Part shown: in pieces, positions 48,277-62,551 of the stretch
Layout: the number at the start of each line of letters is the position of its first letter
Numbering within the stretch: the first letter of the stretch is position 1
Origin: Psettodes erumei
Lineage: Eukaryota > Chordata > Actinopteri > Pleuronectiformes > Psettodidae
Length of the DNA stretch: 64,000 nt
Reading direction: 5' to 3'
Assembly: GCA_016785225.1 (NCBI GenBank)
Contig: JAFBJZ010000673.1
Coordinates: forward strand, 496,001 to 560,000
Notes under the pieces: model-generated
Told to the model about the DNA's origin: nothing
Database searches by the model: none
The model's input: the letters and a program-made list of their open reading frames with translations, nothing else
Translations under genes and position numbers: made by a program

Positions 48277-51200
48277 CCGACTTTCATCTGAATTTATTTA
48301 ATTGCCTCTCCGGTTATTAAAAATGTGTTTTCAGACTGTATGATTTATAGTCAGATGCTGGGGCAGGAAATGGTAAATTCATTGCTGCGTGTTGCACCAG
48401 CTAAGGCACCACCTGCTCAACAGCATGTCCAAGGGGAATCGCTGCAATCTATTACAAGCTCTCTCTAGAGCACAGCTTGTTTTGTCGCTCTATGCCCAGT
48501 GGGTAATTTGGAACCCAGCCCACTGTTTTCTAAAACATCCAGGACACTTAAACAACAAAATATTTCAAACGTGTATCCTTACTGATTAAGTAAAATAAAG
48601 TTAGTAGAATGTGCTTTGCTTCACGTAAAGATGCATATTGACAAGGCCTTGAAGATTAAGGTAGAGAAGCAGCTAAGTACTGAGCACCATCATGCAGCCA
48701 ACTTCTATAAAGTCAGTTAGTTAGTTTACAAAGAAAGTGAAATTGAAGTATACTGCTTAAAAAAACCTGTTCAAATACGAATCACGTGGCACCACTCTTA
48801 TGCATCAAAACTATTCAGAAAGGCAAAAGCAGCAGAAATGTTTAAAGTAAGTCAGCAGTGATGTCAAAGGACCCCAATGCGGTTGCACATCCCTTTTTAC
48901 CTATAGGCAGATGTGACAGTAGTGGCCTTCAGTTCAAACGTGCTTGTTATTAAGAGCTGCTGGTCTAATCCCTGGCACTGGCAGGGGTCCCTTCACACTG
49001 TGTGTGTGTTCAACTTAAGGCTGAGCAGTGAATCCTGTAAGCACAAATTTGATTTTCTTTAACACTGCCGTCAGCAAATAATCAGTTAACTTTTAAAGCA
49101 AGGATGGGAGACGAGGGAGTTTGCTCGTACTTTATGTCGGACATGCTGTATGCCACTCAGTAAATTAGGATGTCGACAAAAGTGATTGAACAAAAAAATA
49201 CCAAATAAAGAACCAAGCATTAATGCCGGTGGACTAAATGCTTAGTTTGGTTTCATATTGTGATGGTTATGCTGTTTGTAGAAATAGTAGAAAGAATTTA
49301 TGTATTTTTGTGGTGGTATTTTATGGTAATAGATCCTGTACTGGTTAATGTATAAGATCTTATTCATTGTAGAACCAAGCACATCAGTGGACATATGTGT
49401 TTAACATTTATATGTTCTTCTTGAGGTTTTCTTTTTCTCAGCTTTAAGAATGTTTTTAGTTATGACACATGTGCATCTCCAAAGAATAAGCATATACAGA
49501 GCCTTTATTTGTTTTCTGCTCACACCACATTTTTCACCCCAATGTGTTTGCATTAACATATTTCACACAAAGATTTGCAGAAACAAATGTGTTATTGTAT
49601 TACAGGTATTTATTTTTATATATATATATAGACAAAATAAAAGTTTATTTAACTTAATGCAAGCCATTCCCCATTATCCCCCCATTACCTTTTGCAAGTA
49701 ATCTGCCTTTTTTCTTTTTTCTTTTTTTAAATGACTTTGAGACTTTGAGACTGTGAGATGTTATTCACAGACTAGAGGAATGCAGTGAATGCAGCATACC
49801 AGCAGATGTTGATGTTACTTCATAAATGTCAAAAACATCCCGGTGAACAAAGAGAAACACACAGCTCTCTCCCCTCTCTGTCCATCTGTATTCCTTTGCC
49901 CACATTCTAGGCACTGACAGTTCTTTCCTGTACTGATGGATCTGCGTGTGTCAACACAAGAGTAGAGAGTTGCAAAACAAAGTCAGCTGTCATTTTTGAC
50001 CTTTATATTTTTTTATGTCGAATGATTCAGCCCCGACGTTTCAGTTGTTACAGCCTTGTGACGTTTTATTGGATCAGCACGTAAAGCCTGTTTGTGTGTT
50101 TCAAACGACACCACCAGCTTTTCATCATCCAAATTAATATAGAACATCAGGAAACATATCAGACTAAATACATCTTAATTAAGTTCTATTTCTTTCCACC
50201 GCATCAAACTGTAATGTCAAACTCATCTAAATTAGAGTATTTCGCCTTAATGTTTGAGCACCATTATTCATCTCTCTTCATGTCCATCCTCTTGATCTGA
50301 CTTCTGATATTTTATTTTACAAATGACTATTATTCAGTTGTGTCATCGGGCCCTAAGGTGAACTGATCGTGTACAAGAAAGTGCACTTTCGGCCTTCATA
50401 GGCAATGTGCCTTCATATGTGGGCCCTGCTGTCACGCCAGACTTCCCCCACTCTGCCTCGTTCTCTTCTAACACATTGCCATTGTTGTCTTACATGCTGT
50501 GCCACCCTGGGCATATCTTGCATGCATGCATGTGTAGCATCTGTGATCTTAGTCATGATCATGTTTTTGGAGAATAAAACTGGATGTCAGGTTAATGAAA
50601 TCTATTTATTATAGATTATATTATATTTATATTCTATAAAGTAAGACAACTGAAAACCTTTCCTTGAAAGGCTTTTAAGGGAACATAGCATGGGCTGATT
50701 TTCTTGTTTGCAAGTAGGTGAACAAAGTAACACCCAAGGATGGGGATCTGTTGGCCAGATGCCACGAAAAAGTGATTGTGCATCTTTTGGTTGCAATCCA
50801 AAAAAAGCTCCTGTGGCCCCGTTGATGACAGTTTGTCAGAAAGTAGGTGTTGTTGGTAAAGTTACGACTGTTCTCCCAGCAGTAGAGTCTTTATTACCTC
50901 CACAAGGATTTCTGGGGTTTTTCTACTTAAGAGCTATGTGTCTTGGAACAAGAGATGCACTTTGTTCCCCTCAGCCAGCTGGACAGCTCTTACGGCACAA
51001 TGAACAACATGATAACAATCAGGTAAAAGTCTTACTCTCAAAAATATCTTGTTGTCAGAACTGATTCTAGAAGTATTTGGACGTTGCAGAGTTTTTGGTA
51101 CAGTAAGATAAGCAGAAGCTGCCGACAGAATTTGAACAAAATGAGTCTAATATTACTGTTACTACTGTCTCTAATTAAGATAATTATTACTGCCTAACGC

Positions 51201-51413
51201 AATCTAAACTGAATTTAGTTTTAATTTGGATATGAGATAATGTCACTTCCATGCTGTTAACATTCAGTCTGGAGTCTATGGTTTGATTTTAGAATCCATA
51301 ATCCCCTCTCTTCCTATTAATTATATTCTGTTCAAAGAAACTCTCCAATTTTGTCACAGCATAAAATGCAACACATGGATTTTTAGGCTCAAGTGGACTT
51401 AAGTGCCCAGCCC

Positions 51414-51447
51414 TAAAATAAATAAATAGATAAATAAATAAAATAAA
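51414..51447 (+). repeat. (AAAT)n short tandem repeat
   Basis: AATAAATAAATAGATAAATA-type units with one GATA variant. Confidence 0.8.
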
Positions 51448-54400
51448 GCTTTGTATTCCTGTAAGCATTGGAATTGGACACGAGAGGTTGATTTTGCGTC
51501 ACAACATTTCAATCCAACTGAACAAGTGCGGGACATTTTAGACCAGCGTTATAAATGGTGTGCTCCACTTCTGTCATGTGGGAATATCTTTCTAGTGGTA
51601 ACCTCAGTCTGGTGGTCCACAGGTTTGCTCTGGACTAATAAATATGTTGACATGGCCATTCAATTTTTGATGCATCCTATGTTCACATTCCTTAATTTAG
51701 ATTGCAGTTCTGCTTAGCTAGTTCAGCATGTACATGCAATACACAGAATAGAATGTGACAATTTGAATTATTCAACTAGATTGACATTAAATTACCCAGA
51801 AGTATGGTCTCGCCCCAGTAACTTAGTTTACACCTCACTATCACCCAACCCCATGATACAAGACATGGTAAACCACACGGGTTTGTTCAACTGACACCCG
51901 TCCGTATTGCTGTGTGTAACAGCCTAATTAACTTGCCTCCAATTCGTATTACCTACAGACTACTGTACCAACATATTGCCTTGTAGAAAGATTAGCTGTG
52001 AAGAAAGAGTGAGGAAATAAGTTATGGATGTCCTGGGGGCTTGTCATCGAAGAAGTTGTCATCCGACGCATGAATTAATTTTTTTTTTTTTTTTATCAAG
52101 GTAGCTTACTTCCTTCATTCTTTTGATGTGTGTCATACTCGCTGTAATTGATTCCACTGCACTTCTGTCATGCTGTTGCCTGCAATTTGCACTGCAATAT
52201 GCCACCCTGAACTTTTTGAACCCTGAGCATAATGGAAAAGCTTGTAGGGCCTGCGAAGCGTGAATGATCACCTGGTCTTGCAGATAATGCTGCTGGCATA
52301 AGAACACAGACAGACACTCAGCGTGTCTTCTGCAGTAAGAGAATTACAATTCTGATGAAGTTAGCGAGGGGAGCTATTGTTGCTTGGGTGTGTTAAGCTC
52401 CAGACACTCAGAGAAGTAACTGATTAGGTGATTTCTCCTGTAGTTATAAAAGTTTCTTACTAATTCACTGTGTTTTCTACGACGGAAATTTAAGACTGAA
52501 ATTTAATCAAAGTTCAATCAAATATAATAAATGGGTTTGTGCATTCCAGTTCCAAGCATTGGGAATGTAAATATAGCATGGTTTAAAACTTAAAGAATAT
52601 CAACTGTTCTCATGTCTGAGGCCATGACTGAGTAATAGGTTTCTTTTTCTCTTGGTAAACTGAGGCAGATAGGGTGTCTATTCTGTCCAACATTTGCTTC
52701 TAGTGCCATTCATCATCCATTAAAGATTCGGCATTTTGTTTGTGCTGATGCTGCCTTTCACTAATACAAAACTTCTTGATGAGGAAAAAAGGTTGCTGCC
52801 ATGGAAAGTCTTTGAAATACATAATGCTTATATAAATAATTTTGGTTGTGTTTATTCTGTCAGTCTCCTTATTACTTGGATTCACTGATATTTTGAAGAT
52901 GAAACAAGTCACAAATTTGGCCTGACAAGCAGAGAAGGCATTATGTATGAGACAGAAACGTGTTTTATATTATGGTTTCTCTTTACATAAGTGAGGGCTC
53001 CCTCCCCACAAGTATTTGGGGTAAGGAGGGAGGGGGTATTAAAGACTTTTGTTTGCAACCCACCGTTCCACTGATGGGGAAAAAAATCTTTCTTTTTTTA
53101 TTTTAATGTTTTAAAGTTGCAAAATATGAATCAGAAAAATGCACTGTTCAGTAAGAATCTAAAGTAGCTTCTTGATGCAGAAATATGAGGTTATATCAAA
53201 CTCAAGTATCTTCCCCAACGAGTCATTTTGGCTGCTGATCAAAAATGAAAGAAAAAAAACCTACACTGGCATTCACTTTAATTTCAGGGTCATGTGATAA
53301 TCAACAGACAACTGCATGTAATAAAAAATATGAATGACCCCACAGAGATGCACACCCATCTCAAACCACCTAATGCAAATGGTAACCCAGAAACAAGCTC
53401 TGCCTAGAGGAGGGAAGAGGCAAAAGATAAAACAAAGTGACTGTGTTCTTTGCAGTAATAGTGTACACTGTAACCCAAAATGTTTTTTCAAAGTCAGCTC
53501 GGGGCTAAAAAGTCATTTGTTTAATGGTTTCTGCCCAGCAGGAAGCCAACGGTCCTATTTTTAAAAAGCGATAGCGATAGAAAGACCACACCTTTAGAAC
53601 ACCCAGTACATCACACTGCATCTGTATCCCCAGATGGCCTCAGCAAAAGTGCAGTTGCTCGATTTCAATGCATATCTCTTTGATAAGGGCATCGAAACGG
53701 GATGACTTTCTAAAACACTGCACGGGCGACTAGGTGAGAACAATGGAAGAGGGGCAAGAGAGAGGGGAACGAAGAACAGGAGGTAAAGACTGGAAGAAAG
53801 AGGCTGAAAGAAAGAGACGCCTTACTCCACTGTATATCTGCTCGAATCAAAGGCCTCCGTGCCTTTTTTCCACTCCTTTCATCCCTTTGTCTATGCTCCA
53901 CTGTTGCTGCTCTCTGTGGTCACAGAGCCTTTTTTGCTGTGACTTTCTCAGTGTGGTGCCGCACAGCTCACATCAGCAGAGAGATGGCTGAGAGGATCTG
54001 GGTGGACCTCTGCTACCACCTAGAGGTCTTGACAATAGTGGTGTCACATCCCATTTCAGATGTCAGAAAGAGCCCCTTTCACCATCAAGTAGCTGTAGAG
54101 ATTGAGACTCTTGATCTGGCAAGCCACTTTTAGTATCATGTTTTCATGTGTTAAAGAAATGTAACACTGGACCATGTATTTCAAAAGATGCTGTTTCTTG
54201 TTCTTCTCGAGATGTGACTCCTGCATTTTTTCTGCCCCGTCCATCAAAACCACCCATTGTGAGACAGAAAGTACAGAGGCTTCGGGAGAGATAAATTTTC
54301 AGTTTCAAAGCTGCCGGCCAGGAGAGAATTTCTCACAGCGCCTCAGCATTTAAGCTTCCAATACTTTGACTTTATGAAAAAAAAATCTGTGGACTCTATT

Positions 54401-54487
54401 GGCCTCCTTACATTTGCATAACAGCCCCCGATAGGCAGGTAAATGATATAACTACTTCATAGGACTTATTCTTAACTGGGGGAGACT

Positions 54488-54513
54488 TGGTGGTGGTGGT
54501 GGTGGTGGGGGGG
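54488..54513 (+). repeat. (GGT)n short tandem repeat
   Basis: About eight GGT units ending in a G-run. Confidence 0.85.
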
Positions 54514-57500
54514 TGTCTTTGTCTTATTTTACCAGTGCTTTAAAGCCATCAAGCTTCTCCTACTTGGGAAGATGCTCATAGCAATGCAGGCGGACAACAT
54601 CACAACTTGCTGGATGGCAGGGCAATGATACATAGTAAAATGGGAACATATACATCTCAGATGCAACTCTATGTTAGTGCATTTCCATATATTGTTTTTT
54701 TTTTCTGTTGCCTCCTCCATTGTAGAATACATCATTGATGTCCACATGGGACACTTAAGTGCTAAAAAAAAAGTTGAACCTGTTGTGGGGCTGAGTGTAG
54801 ATACCCTGGAGGCAGTAGCAGGGTGGAGAAAATGGAGTAAATTCAATTCCATCTTGGATATCACCTGCCTCTCACCTTCTATAATGAACAAATACTGCTT
54901 TGAGCAACTTGAGCCTCACCTCACCCCTTCCGAAGGTGCAAAATGCAGTGTTTTAGTCACTCTTTTGTGCTGACAGCCACCAGAGTATACGGCAATTCCT
55001 TTAAAAAAAATTGTCCCAGTCTCAGCTAGTCAGGATGCTGGCAGTTGTCACACTACTTTTACATTTCACTGCTTTTGACTAATCCGTGCAAACACAGTCC
55101 AAATATGTGCGCTTGTCTGTATGGTATACAAGTCAACATTCATTTTACTACAAATATTAATGTGCAGGCACATTGTCATATAGAAAAACACATATACATG
55201 GTAATGCATATATTAGAATAATCTGAAGGGCACAACTAGCAGTGTACATATCCAAACAGGTAGGTCCAAGTACATATGTAATTTACATCATACATTTGTA
55301 TTTTTCTTGTATATGCCTTACACTTCCTGTAACCAGATTTTTTTTTATTATAGGGTTTTTTTTATTTTAAGTTATTTTCATGAGAGCTGAAGCTTTTCTG
55401 GTGAGAGTCTTGCAGGTGACCAGCTTGCCATTCAAATACCAGTTAGGTCTACTGCATGAAGGCTGACTGGGCACAGTGTGCACAGGATAACATTTACAAA
55501 GCTACTAGCTGCTGTAGCCATTGTAATGAAGTCAAATGTTAATTTGTCCTCAGCTTGGATGACAGCACATTTTAGGGGAACTTTACACTGTAAACAAATT
55601 TGCGTTGTCTCCTTGGAAAACACCAGGGCTGACTTTTAACCGATAATGTCAACACAAATCACACTAGATAAACCTTTAAAATAATTACAAACTGCTTCGG
55701 AGCCTTTAAGCCTTTTAGATTCAGAGACAGGAAATCGGGGCTGACCGCTGGGACCGGGGATTTAGAGACCCTCAACGCACAGGGCTGGCAACAAACGTAG
55801 CACAAGAACAAAGCTTTGTGCACATAGTGAACTCTGTCCTTTGAAATATCCTTATTGGGTCATACTTTTAAATCTCATACTAGATAATTCTGACTGAACT
55901 AAAATGCATATTTTCTGACACATATTCTGAAAGCAAGGCGTTTTCTTACTGTTTACCAGTGCTCAAACACACTCACACAAAGTGGTAGTTTTTTTTTTTG
56001 GCAGATGGCAGACGTGGCTCCTGTGGCTCAAATAATGTCACAGAATAGTGTATAATCTTTGGAACAGCTGTGGTAGGAGATAAAACCATAATCAGGTGAA
56101 GGGAGCTTGGTAATATAATAACCTGAAGCTACAGAGTCACCAAAGATGCACTGATAGACACAAAAGAGCATGACTCGATAATCTTGGTTCAGGAGCTTAC
56201 TTGGCTCTGCTGCTATCGTGGCTACTCAGAATTGGATAGACATGATTGGAGGACTTAATGAAAAAGCCACTCATGTTTTTTAAATGCTCAGAGATAGTGG
56301 GGAAAGATAGAAAGACAGGGGGGAAATCCAGGTGGGATGAATATGTTTTAATGACACACTTTTCAATCATGTCATGGACTCATAATCATACAGAACACGT
56401 GAGGGGTGGTGTTGGAGGAGTGGATGACTAACACTGACGTGTACCTGCAGCCAAATGCAGCGTGTTCCACTCAATTTTGCTGACAATGGGAATTACATGA
56501 GTCATGACAATATGGTATAAACAATAATGAAATAAGAAAGGTTAAATATATTAATCTTACCACATTGTACCACAGTACCAAACTGAAAGCACCATGATAT
56601 TGTATCCTAACGTGCTCATTGGCACATCATGATACACAAATTCTAGCCCCATACTGTTCCACTGATCAACAGACAATGTCAAGAATGTACATGTGCCAAC
56701 AAAGGCCATGAAAAAGAAAACTGGAAAACTACTAAACATGGATGTAAACAGTGCAAATTTCAAATTTTTGAGAACGACGGTCAGCACATTTGTTAGATCT
56801 CACACAATGCCGCTGAGTAACACTGAAAGTGAGCTTAAACCACTGGGCACCTTTAAATCTTGCAATATTTTCTTCCTCAGTCATCTTCCTCACTGCCTTT
56901 GCATTTCTTTACCGCAGCCAACCTTCAATCAGCCGAATAACATCAAACAACTGACACACACACGCAGTATGAACCTAATGGGAACCCAAAGGCACTGGTG
57001 GTCAAACCTTCCGCAGGGTGCCTTAACTGTGGTGTAAAATTGGGGCAGGACATAACAGAGCTGCCATCATGGTCCAGTCGTTCTACCTGCCCATTCCTCT
57101 TCCGGTTATCTCGTAGTAGAGTTTAAACCTGCTACACTGACTCGCCTACCTGCCATGCCCCAGTGGGCCAGTTCGTTCTCTTTTTAACTGAACCCCTTCA
57201 GCCTTGATGTCTGTGGCTTGGTCCTCTTCCCTGTTCATGAACTGTCATGACCCACAGTTCACAAACAAGTCTATCAAATGTAAAATCTGATGCCTGCTTA
57301 TACACGACACAGCTTCATATCAAATGGCCCCATCAGACTGACAGACAAAAGAAACAAAACCACGCATTAGCTCTTTAACACTGTAAAGAGAATACTATTC
57401 AGATCTCCCATTACTAATAAGAGCTTCTGATTGTTTTAGATCTTTGTCTGTATTGTAGAAGTATTTTGAATGAAGCAGTCCTCTACACATGAAGGAGATG

Positions 57501-58873
57501 AATGAACTCAGTTCAACTTCACACTTTAAAAAGACACATGGTTGCCGATGAAATGAGTCACTGATTGAACCTGTCATGTCTTTGTTACAGGAGACTCTCC
57601 ATCCATTTGGCCACTTTGACACACTGTATACAGTTTTCGCTTGATGTTTTGCCCCAGGGGGTGGGGCAGGTAGGGTTGGGGACAAGTGTATGTACTGTGT
57701 GTCCAAAATGTTCACTGTAACCTTCAGAAGCAAAGCACTATTAATAGTGTCCTTAAAAATAGGAGGGTGTGCAGGTGTGTGGTGTGTGTGCAATAACGCT
57801 TAAATTGCCTTCACATACTGTATATCAGTGTGTATGCTAAGGTCATAAAAAGGACCAAGGGTTTGTACTTGGTTTATTTTTACCAAGGATGTTCTTTGCT
57901 TTTGCTGCGTTTCAGTAAATGTATTTAGCATTATACATCAGCAGAAATATTGTGTGCAGTGCATTTGAAGCTTCTAATTTGAGGCGTGCACTCTGTGTAA
58001 TTATGCACAGTCCAACCAAATGCATCTTGCGGCACATCTCGCGCAGGGCTTCTTCTCAGACATGTAAAGCTGATGCAGACAGAGATAAAGGCTTTTATTA
58101 CTGTGACTCTTCTTTCTGAAGATATCCGAGGTGTGTTGACACTCCCTCCACCGCCTACCTCACTGAGGATTTTCCTTTAGCAGCTACCATGACTACATTA
58201 TACTGGAGTTTCAAGCCCTTTAATGCACTTGCACTGTAAGGTTTTATGTTGTTGAGCAGTCAGAAACACTTGATATACTTATCTGTTATCACACAGCATT
58301 TCTGTACTGCAGACCAGTGAAACCAACGTGACATGTGGCCTGTGATCACAGAGAATTTCTCTGTTTTGACAGCGTTTGTCGGTGATAAGCTCAGGTCAGT
58401 TTCCAACTACTCTATTCAAGAAATGTCAGGCTTTAAATCAATTTCTCCTTCTTGATCCCACCCACCTTGTTTCCTTATTATTCATAAGAGAAAACTGCAC
58501 AGTAAAAAAAATGTACACACATTCAAGATGTAGATACATTAGCAGGCTATTAAAGGTATTTGACGATAGAAAAAAGGCACAGACCCATCTGATTTATAAT
58601 GCTATAAAAAGCTGTGTTGTCCTTCATAAACTAAAGTGGAATAATGTCTTTTCAATAGCATTGTCCTCAAGAGAAATCACAAGACTGCAAGGAATTGCCT
58701 ATAAAACCTAAATATTGATGGCCATGGTTTTATCAACAAACAGTCAACATGTTTCTTTCTTCAATGAATACAAAGAATATTTTGAAAAATGTGGAGCCTG
58801 ATGCACTTACAGAAAGACTGTAAGCAAGTATAGCCCTCACAGCAGCCAAAATAGCTTTTTAATCCCCAAGAAG

Positions 58874-58912
58874 AATATATATATATATGTGTGTAGAGAG
58901 AGAGAGAGAGAG
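58874..58912 (+). repeat. Compound (AT)n(GT)n(GA)n microsatellite
   Basis: Three dinucleotide runs joined head to tail. Confidence 0.85.
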
Positions 58913-60449
58913 AAATCAGCTGTTGTAACCCCCTCTTTGTACAGACACAAATTTTGATTCAAGCACTTTGGACATGCATTATACAGGCTGAAAAACAATT
59001 ATTAAGGAACTGCATTATAATTTAGAGATATTTAAATGAGAGAAGAAAAGTATAAACAGATGCACTACCACAGCTAATGTACATTTCTCTTAGTAACTAA
59101 AAGTGCATCACGACACATCTCTCTCCAACCCATAAAAGAGATGAATTTGCTGATGAGAAATTTGCGTGTCTTGGTTAAATTACAGTTTCTTCGAGCTAAA
59201 AACTTTGTTCATATTTCAGTCTGCTCTCACGGTGACAACACTCTTGCCTCATGTTTTCATGGTGGTGGAGGTGGGGGGGTGACCATAAATGCAGTATGCA
59301 CAGCATGCTGTAACAGATCAAGAAAACATAGAAATGCTTCTGAGTGGGTTTTACAATGTACACAGCAAAGAGCAGCTCTTGTTCCTTCTCTGTCATCTGA
59401 AATGAGAAGGTGGATGGCTCTGATCAGCACCGCGACACTGAACGTACATGCTCTCTCCTTTGCACTGCTTTCACCTTGGCCTTTATGATGGTGATTGGTT
59501 GTGTTTTGCAACTTTTTAGGTCTTCTTAGTTTGTTGTTGTGAATACCAATAGCAACTTAAAGATATATGTCCTTAAAAAAGTGTCTTTTTTTCCCGGTAA
59601 TGAATACTCTGCTGCTGAAATTTAAAATGAATGTATTCTGAATCACAATGTGCAGCTGAAAGGTCTGATCCCTCTCTTGAATACAAGAGTTTATTTACTG
59701 AGCTAAGTCCGAAACAAGATGTTCAAGGCAAGTAAAGCTCAACAAATACAGTATATGTATCTAAGTTTGTCTGAATGTTTTTATCCCCCTCTTTCGACTT
59801 CCACGCTGAGCGTACTAGGCTTACTGAAAATGAAACTCTTCAAAGGAGTCTGTGAAATTAATGCTTTCATTTATTAGCCAATAATGAACAGAATGAGAGT
59901 CTATACCGTAAGTTGAGACAGAGGTGGTCCCTCCAGGGCTCCACCAACATGCGCTGATGTTATTAGGTCCAGCCTTTGCTAGGGATCAAACAGTGAGCCA
60001 CCAGTTCATCAAATACTCCGAGCTGGACATTCATAAAACATGCTTTCCCCAGCTAGCTCTTGGCATAGGCTCAGATATAATAAATCGCAGACTGTATATT
60101 TTATAACCTAACCGGTTCGGGGTTGTATTGAGGGTCGTATTAAGACAGTTGCCTTAGAGACTGAAGACGGGATTGGCTGTATGTTTAATTATGGATTTGA
60201 TCCTGTATTACTGACCACACCACACATAAATTTAATGTTCAATGCAGCCTTCGAAAACCTAAAACAAGAATTCTGTATTTCCATAGAATCTTGTGTTAGA
60301 GCAAAAACTGCATTGGCATGCATCGCTTTAACTTCTACATGGCAAAATTTTGCACATTTTCTAATCACTTTCTGTTACATGATAAAGGTTTACTGCCCTA
60401 CCATACAACCCTGTTATCTTTCACACAGTGTATGCATGCGTGCATGCAC
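58913..60449. other. Non-coding DNA, no gene seen
   Basis: No domain in any frame, including 59141-59488 (+, 115 codons), whose Gly run comes from a GGT/GGGGG stretch. Confidence 0.5.
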
Positions 60450-60484
60450 CCACACACACACACACACACACACAAACACAAACA
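60450..60484 (+). repeat. (CA)n microsatellite
   Basis: About 12 CA units then CAAACA variants, preceded by GTATGCATGCGTGCATGC. Confidence 0.9.
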
Positions 60485-62360
60485 AATGAACAATTTTCCC
60501 TTTTTACAGTCCTCTTGTTATCGCCAGTAAACTGCCCCCTTGTTATTGCCTCCATGTATTTCCAATTATTTTATATAGTGAAAGAGGGCAAAGGGACAAA
60601 TGGAGTGGAGATGAGAGAGAGAGAGAGAAAGAGTGTAGCAAGCCAAGACACTTTGTAATGCCATGAGCAGGTTATAAGGAAGATAAATAGCGTGACACCT
60701 TAATGGAGCCATACAGTTATCCTTTATGAATAAAGTGAGATTGCTTCATAAAAGGTAGCGTCCATGATTAATGATGGAACTGAACCGCTTGCATCGATCC
60801 TGGACATAAAAAGACTCTCCAGTATTTACAGCTGTTAATGTTATAACAAATGGCATTATAAAAGTTGGATGTACTGTAAGTCCAATAAAATGCTGCCTCT
60901 GGTGGCCGTTGTTGTTACATTCTTGTGGGGATGTGACAGTTTAGGCACAGAAGCACAAACACAGACAATGTTAAGACTACACCAGGTTTGCTAACTCCAG
61001 CCAAGTGTCTTTAGACCACTGGACAAGTTGAAAGGTCAAACAGAAAAAGCATGGCCAAATTATCTTTTTGCTGTGATGCATTTCATGAGGTCTGTGCTGG
61101 AACGGCACATAAATAAAGTTTAAGAGAGGAGGTGTGCTATGATACTTTCATGCAAAGATGCCTGAGGGAACATACCTGTCAGTATCATAAATTCTTGTAA
61201 AAATAAATCAATATATTCTTTCATAAAACCATAAAAATGCATACGGTTGATAATTAACACAGAATATCAACATCTTGATAGTCAGTAGCTTGATATTTAC
61301 TAAATTGTGTTTCTAACTCTAAAAGCAAGGCATACAACCATACTTGTGAGAATGTTTTCTTTCAGGGGCGAGTTTCTCTCTATGTGTGCACTGGGGTAAT
61401 AAATGACTTAAACAGATGCAATCGCCTCTCTGCCTGCATTCCTACTGAAGGAGCCAGTAGCAATTTCCAGGGTTTGAAGGCTGAATATTAACACCTCAAA
61501 GTCATGCTACGTTGGCAGCTGAATCCCAAATAGTACAAACAAAATATGTCCACTCTGAAGCTGCGTAAGGAGACACATGATAAAAAATCTCCAACTCAAT
61601 TAGAGATGGACAAGAGTGTCTCAGGAAATTCTTCACATCTCATGTTAGAAATCAATAATCACAAGCAGAAAGATACAGCTGATGGGACTAAACAGTATAA
61701 ACAGAGATTGGAATATAATGTTGCTGATCAAATGTTAAGTACAGAGTAATTGCTCTGCTTGAATTTGATTTGTCCGGGCGCATTGCAGCGATTATGAGAG
61801 ACAGACAATGCTGATCAGCTGATGCTGTGCACAGCTCTGCCACAACTAATCCAAAGCCTGATGTTAACGAGGCCCTGCCTTTAAGGGAGGCCTGAGGCGG
61901 TGAACCTTGATGGGAAATCAAGAGTGCTCACTTGCACTAACTTCCATCTCAGAGAATTTTTTCAAACACTCAGGCTTCACCTGCTTACATTCAGTGGGAC
62001 TCAACATCTCACAAGATTCTTGTTTTAATTTGGTGTTGTTTTGTTTTTTGTTTTTTACCAAGAATACAAGCTGACTGCTGATGATGTCTTAATGCTGGCT
62101 AGCAAAGGTTAAGGCCCTTAATAGATTATTCAAGTTCACAGTGCAAGCTTTTGATAGGATATTTGAATTTAATAAGATATTTTGTTACGACGTCTGCACA
62201 AGATTAGACAAGGGAAATTACACTGTGAACTACTGGAGTTAATTATCTGACCCATTTTACAGGGGTTTTTTTTGTTTTATATTAAAAAAGCATCTTATTG
62301 GTTGTAAATTAGACTTAATGTGGTGTTGAGTCACAATTCTTCTTTTTTTGCAATGTGTCA
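60485..62360. other. Non-coding DNA, no gene seen
   Basis: AT-rich; a short (GA)n run near 60613-60630. No coding region recognised. If the minus-strand exon at 62361-62551 is real, its 3' UTR would lie here; the nearest minus-strand poly-A-like signal is an ATTAAA near 62022-62027. Confidence 0.4.
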
Positions 62361-62551
62361 CTACCACTCTTGTGATGGTGACCAATGAGGGGAGATGTGG
62401 CTCAGATCAATGTTCTTTTGGATGGCCTGTTGAACCTGGATCAATAGGCCAGCCACCAGCTGAGTGAGGACTTGTTCTCTGATTTGCTGTTTCTCGCTGT
62501 CAGACACCCTCTCATAAGCCACAGTCACTCTTTCAGCTATCCACCCCCACA
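62361..62551 (-). CDS. Candidate terminal coding exon, unknown protein
   Basis: On the minus strand an acceptor-like TGTGAACTCAG ends at 62552. The next 191 bp hold 62 codons and a TAG stop, with two leading bases completing a split codon. The peptide begins WGWIAERVTVAYERVSDSEK, continues as a long amphipathic helix rich in Gln, Leu and Val (IREQVLTQLVAGLL), and ends HWSPSQEW. The composition looks protein-like, unlike other frames in this desert. The frame continues open upstream to an ATG at 62726 through a GA-rich stretch, but that part looks like low-complexity DNA. I do not recognise the family. Earlier exons would lie at higher coordinates; none is evident before the window ends. It could be an open frame by chance. 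Confidence 0.33.

Larger units (their letters stand above)
48277..58873. other. Gene desert, no gene seen
   Basis: Over 10 kb without a recognisable gene. The longer frames (50708-51064, 54529-54891 minus, 56693-57037, 57395-57793 minus, 58376-58711) have no known domains. About 57040-57260 is GC-richer and begins to resemble an LTR or leader of a retroelement (TGTCATGACCC near 57243), unproven. Poly-T at 52079-52094. Confidence 0.45.

Noticed and set aside
48915..49000. Possible decayed SINE head (GGTCTAATCCCTGGCACTGG)
   Set aside because: Similarity to the fish SINE-like head is partial and the flanks do not continue it.
54671..54973. 100-codon plus-strand frame overlapping a 120-codon minus-strand frame
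   Set aside because: Neither shows a known domain or splice context; overlapping open frames on both strands suggest composition.
57040..57260. GC-richer block that recalls an LTR or leader of a retroelement
   Set aside because: No paired copy, no primer-binding site and no coding remnant seen nearby.
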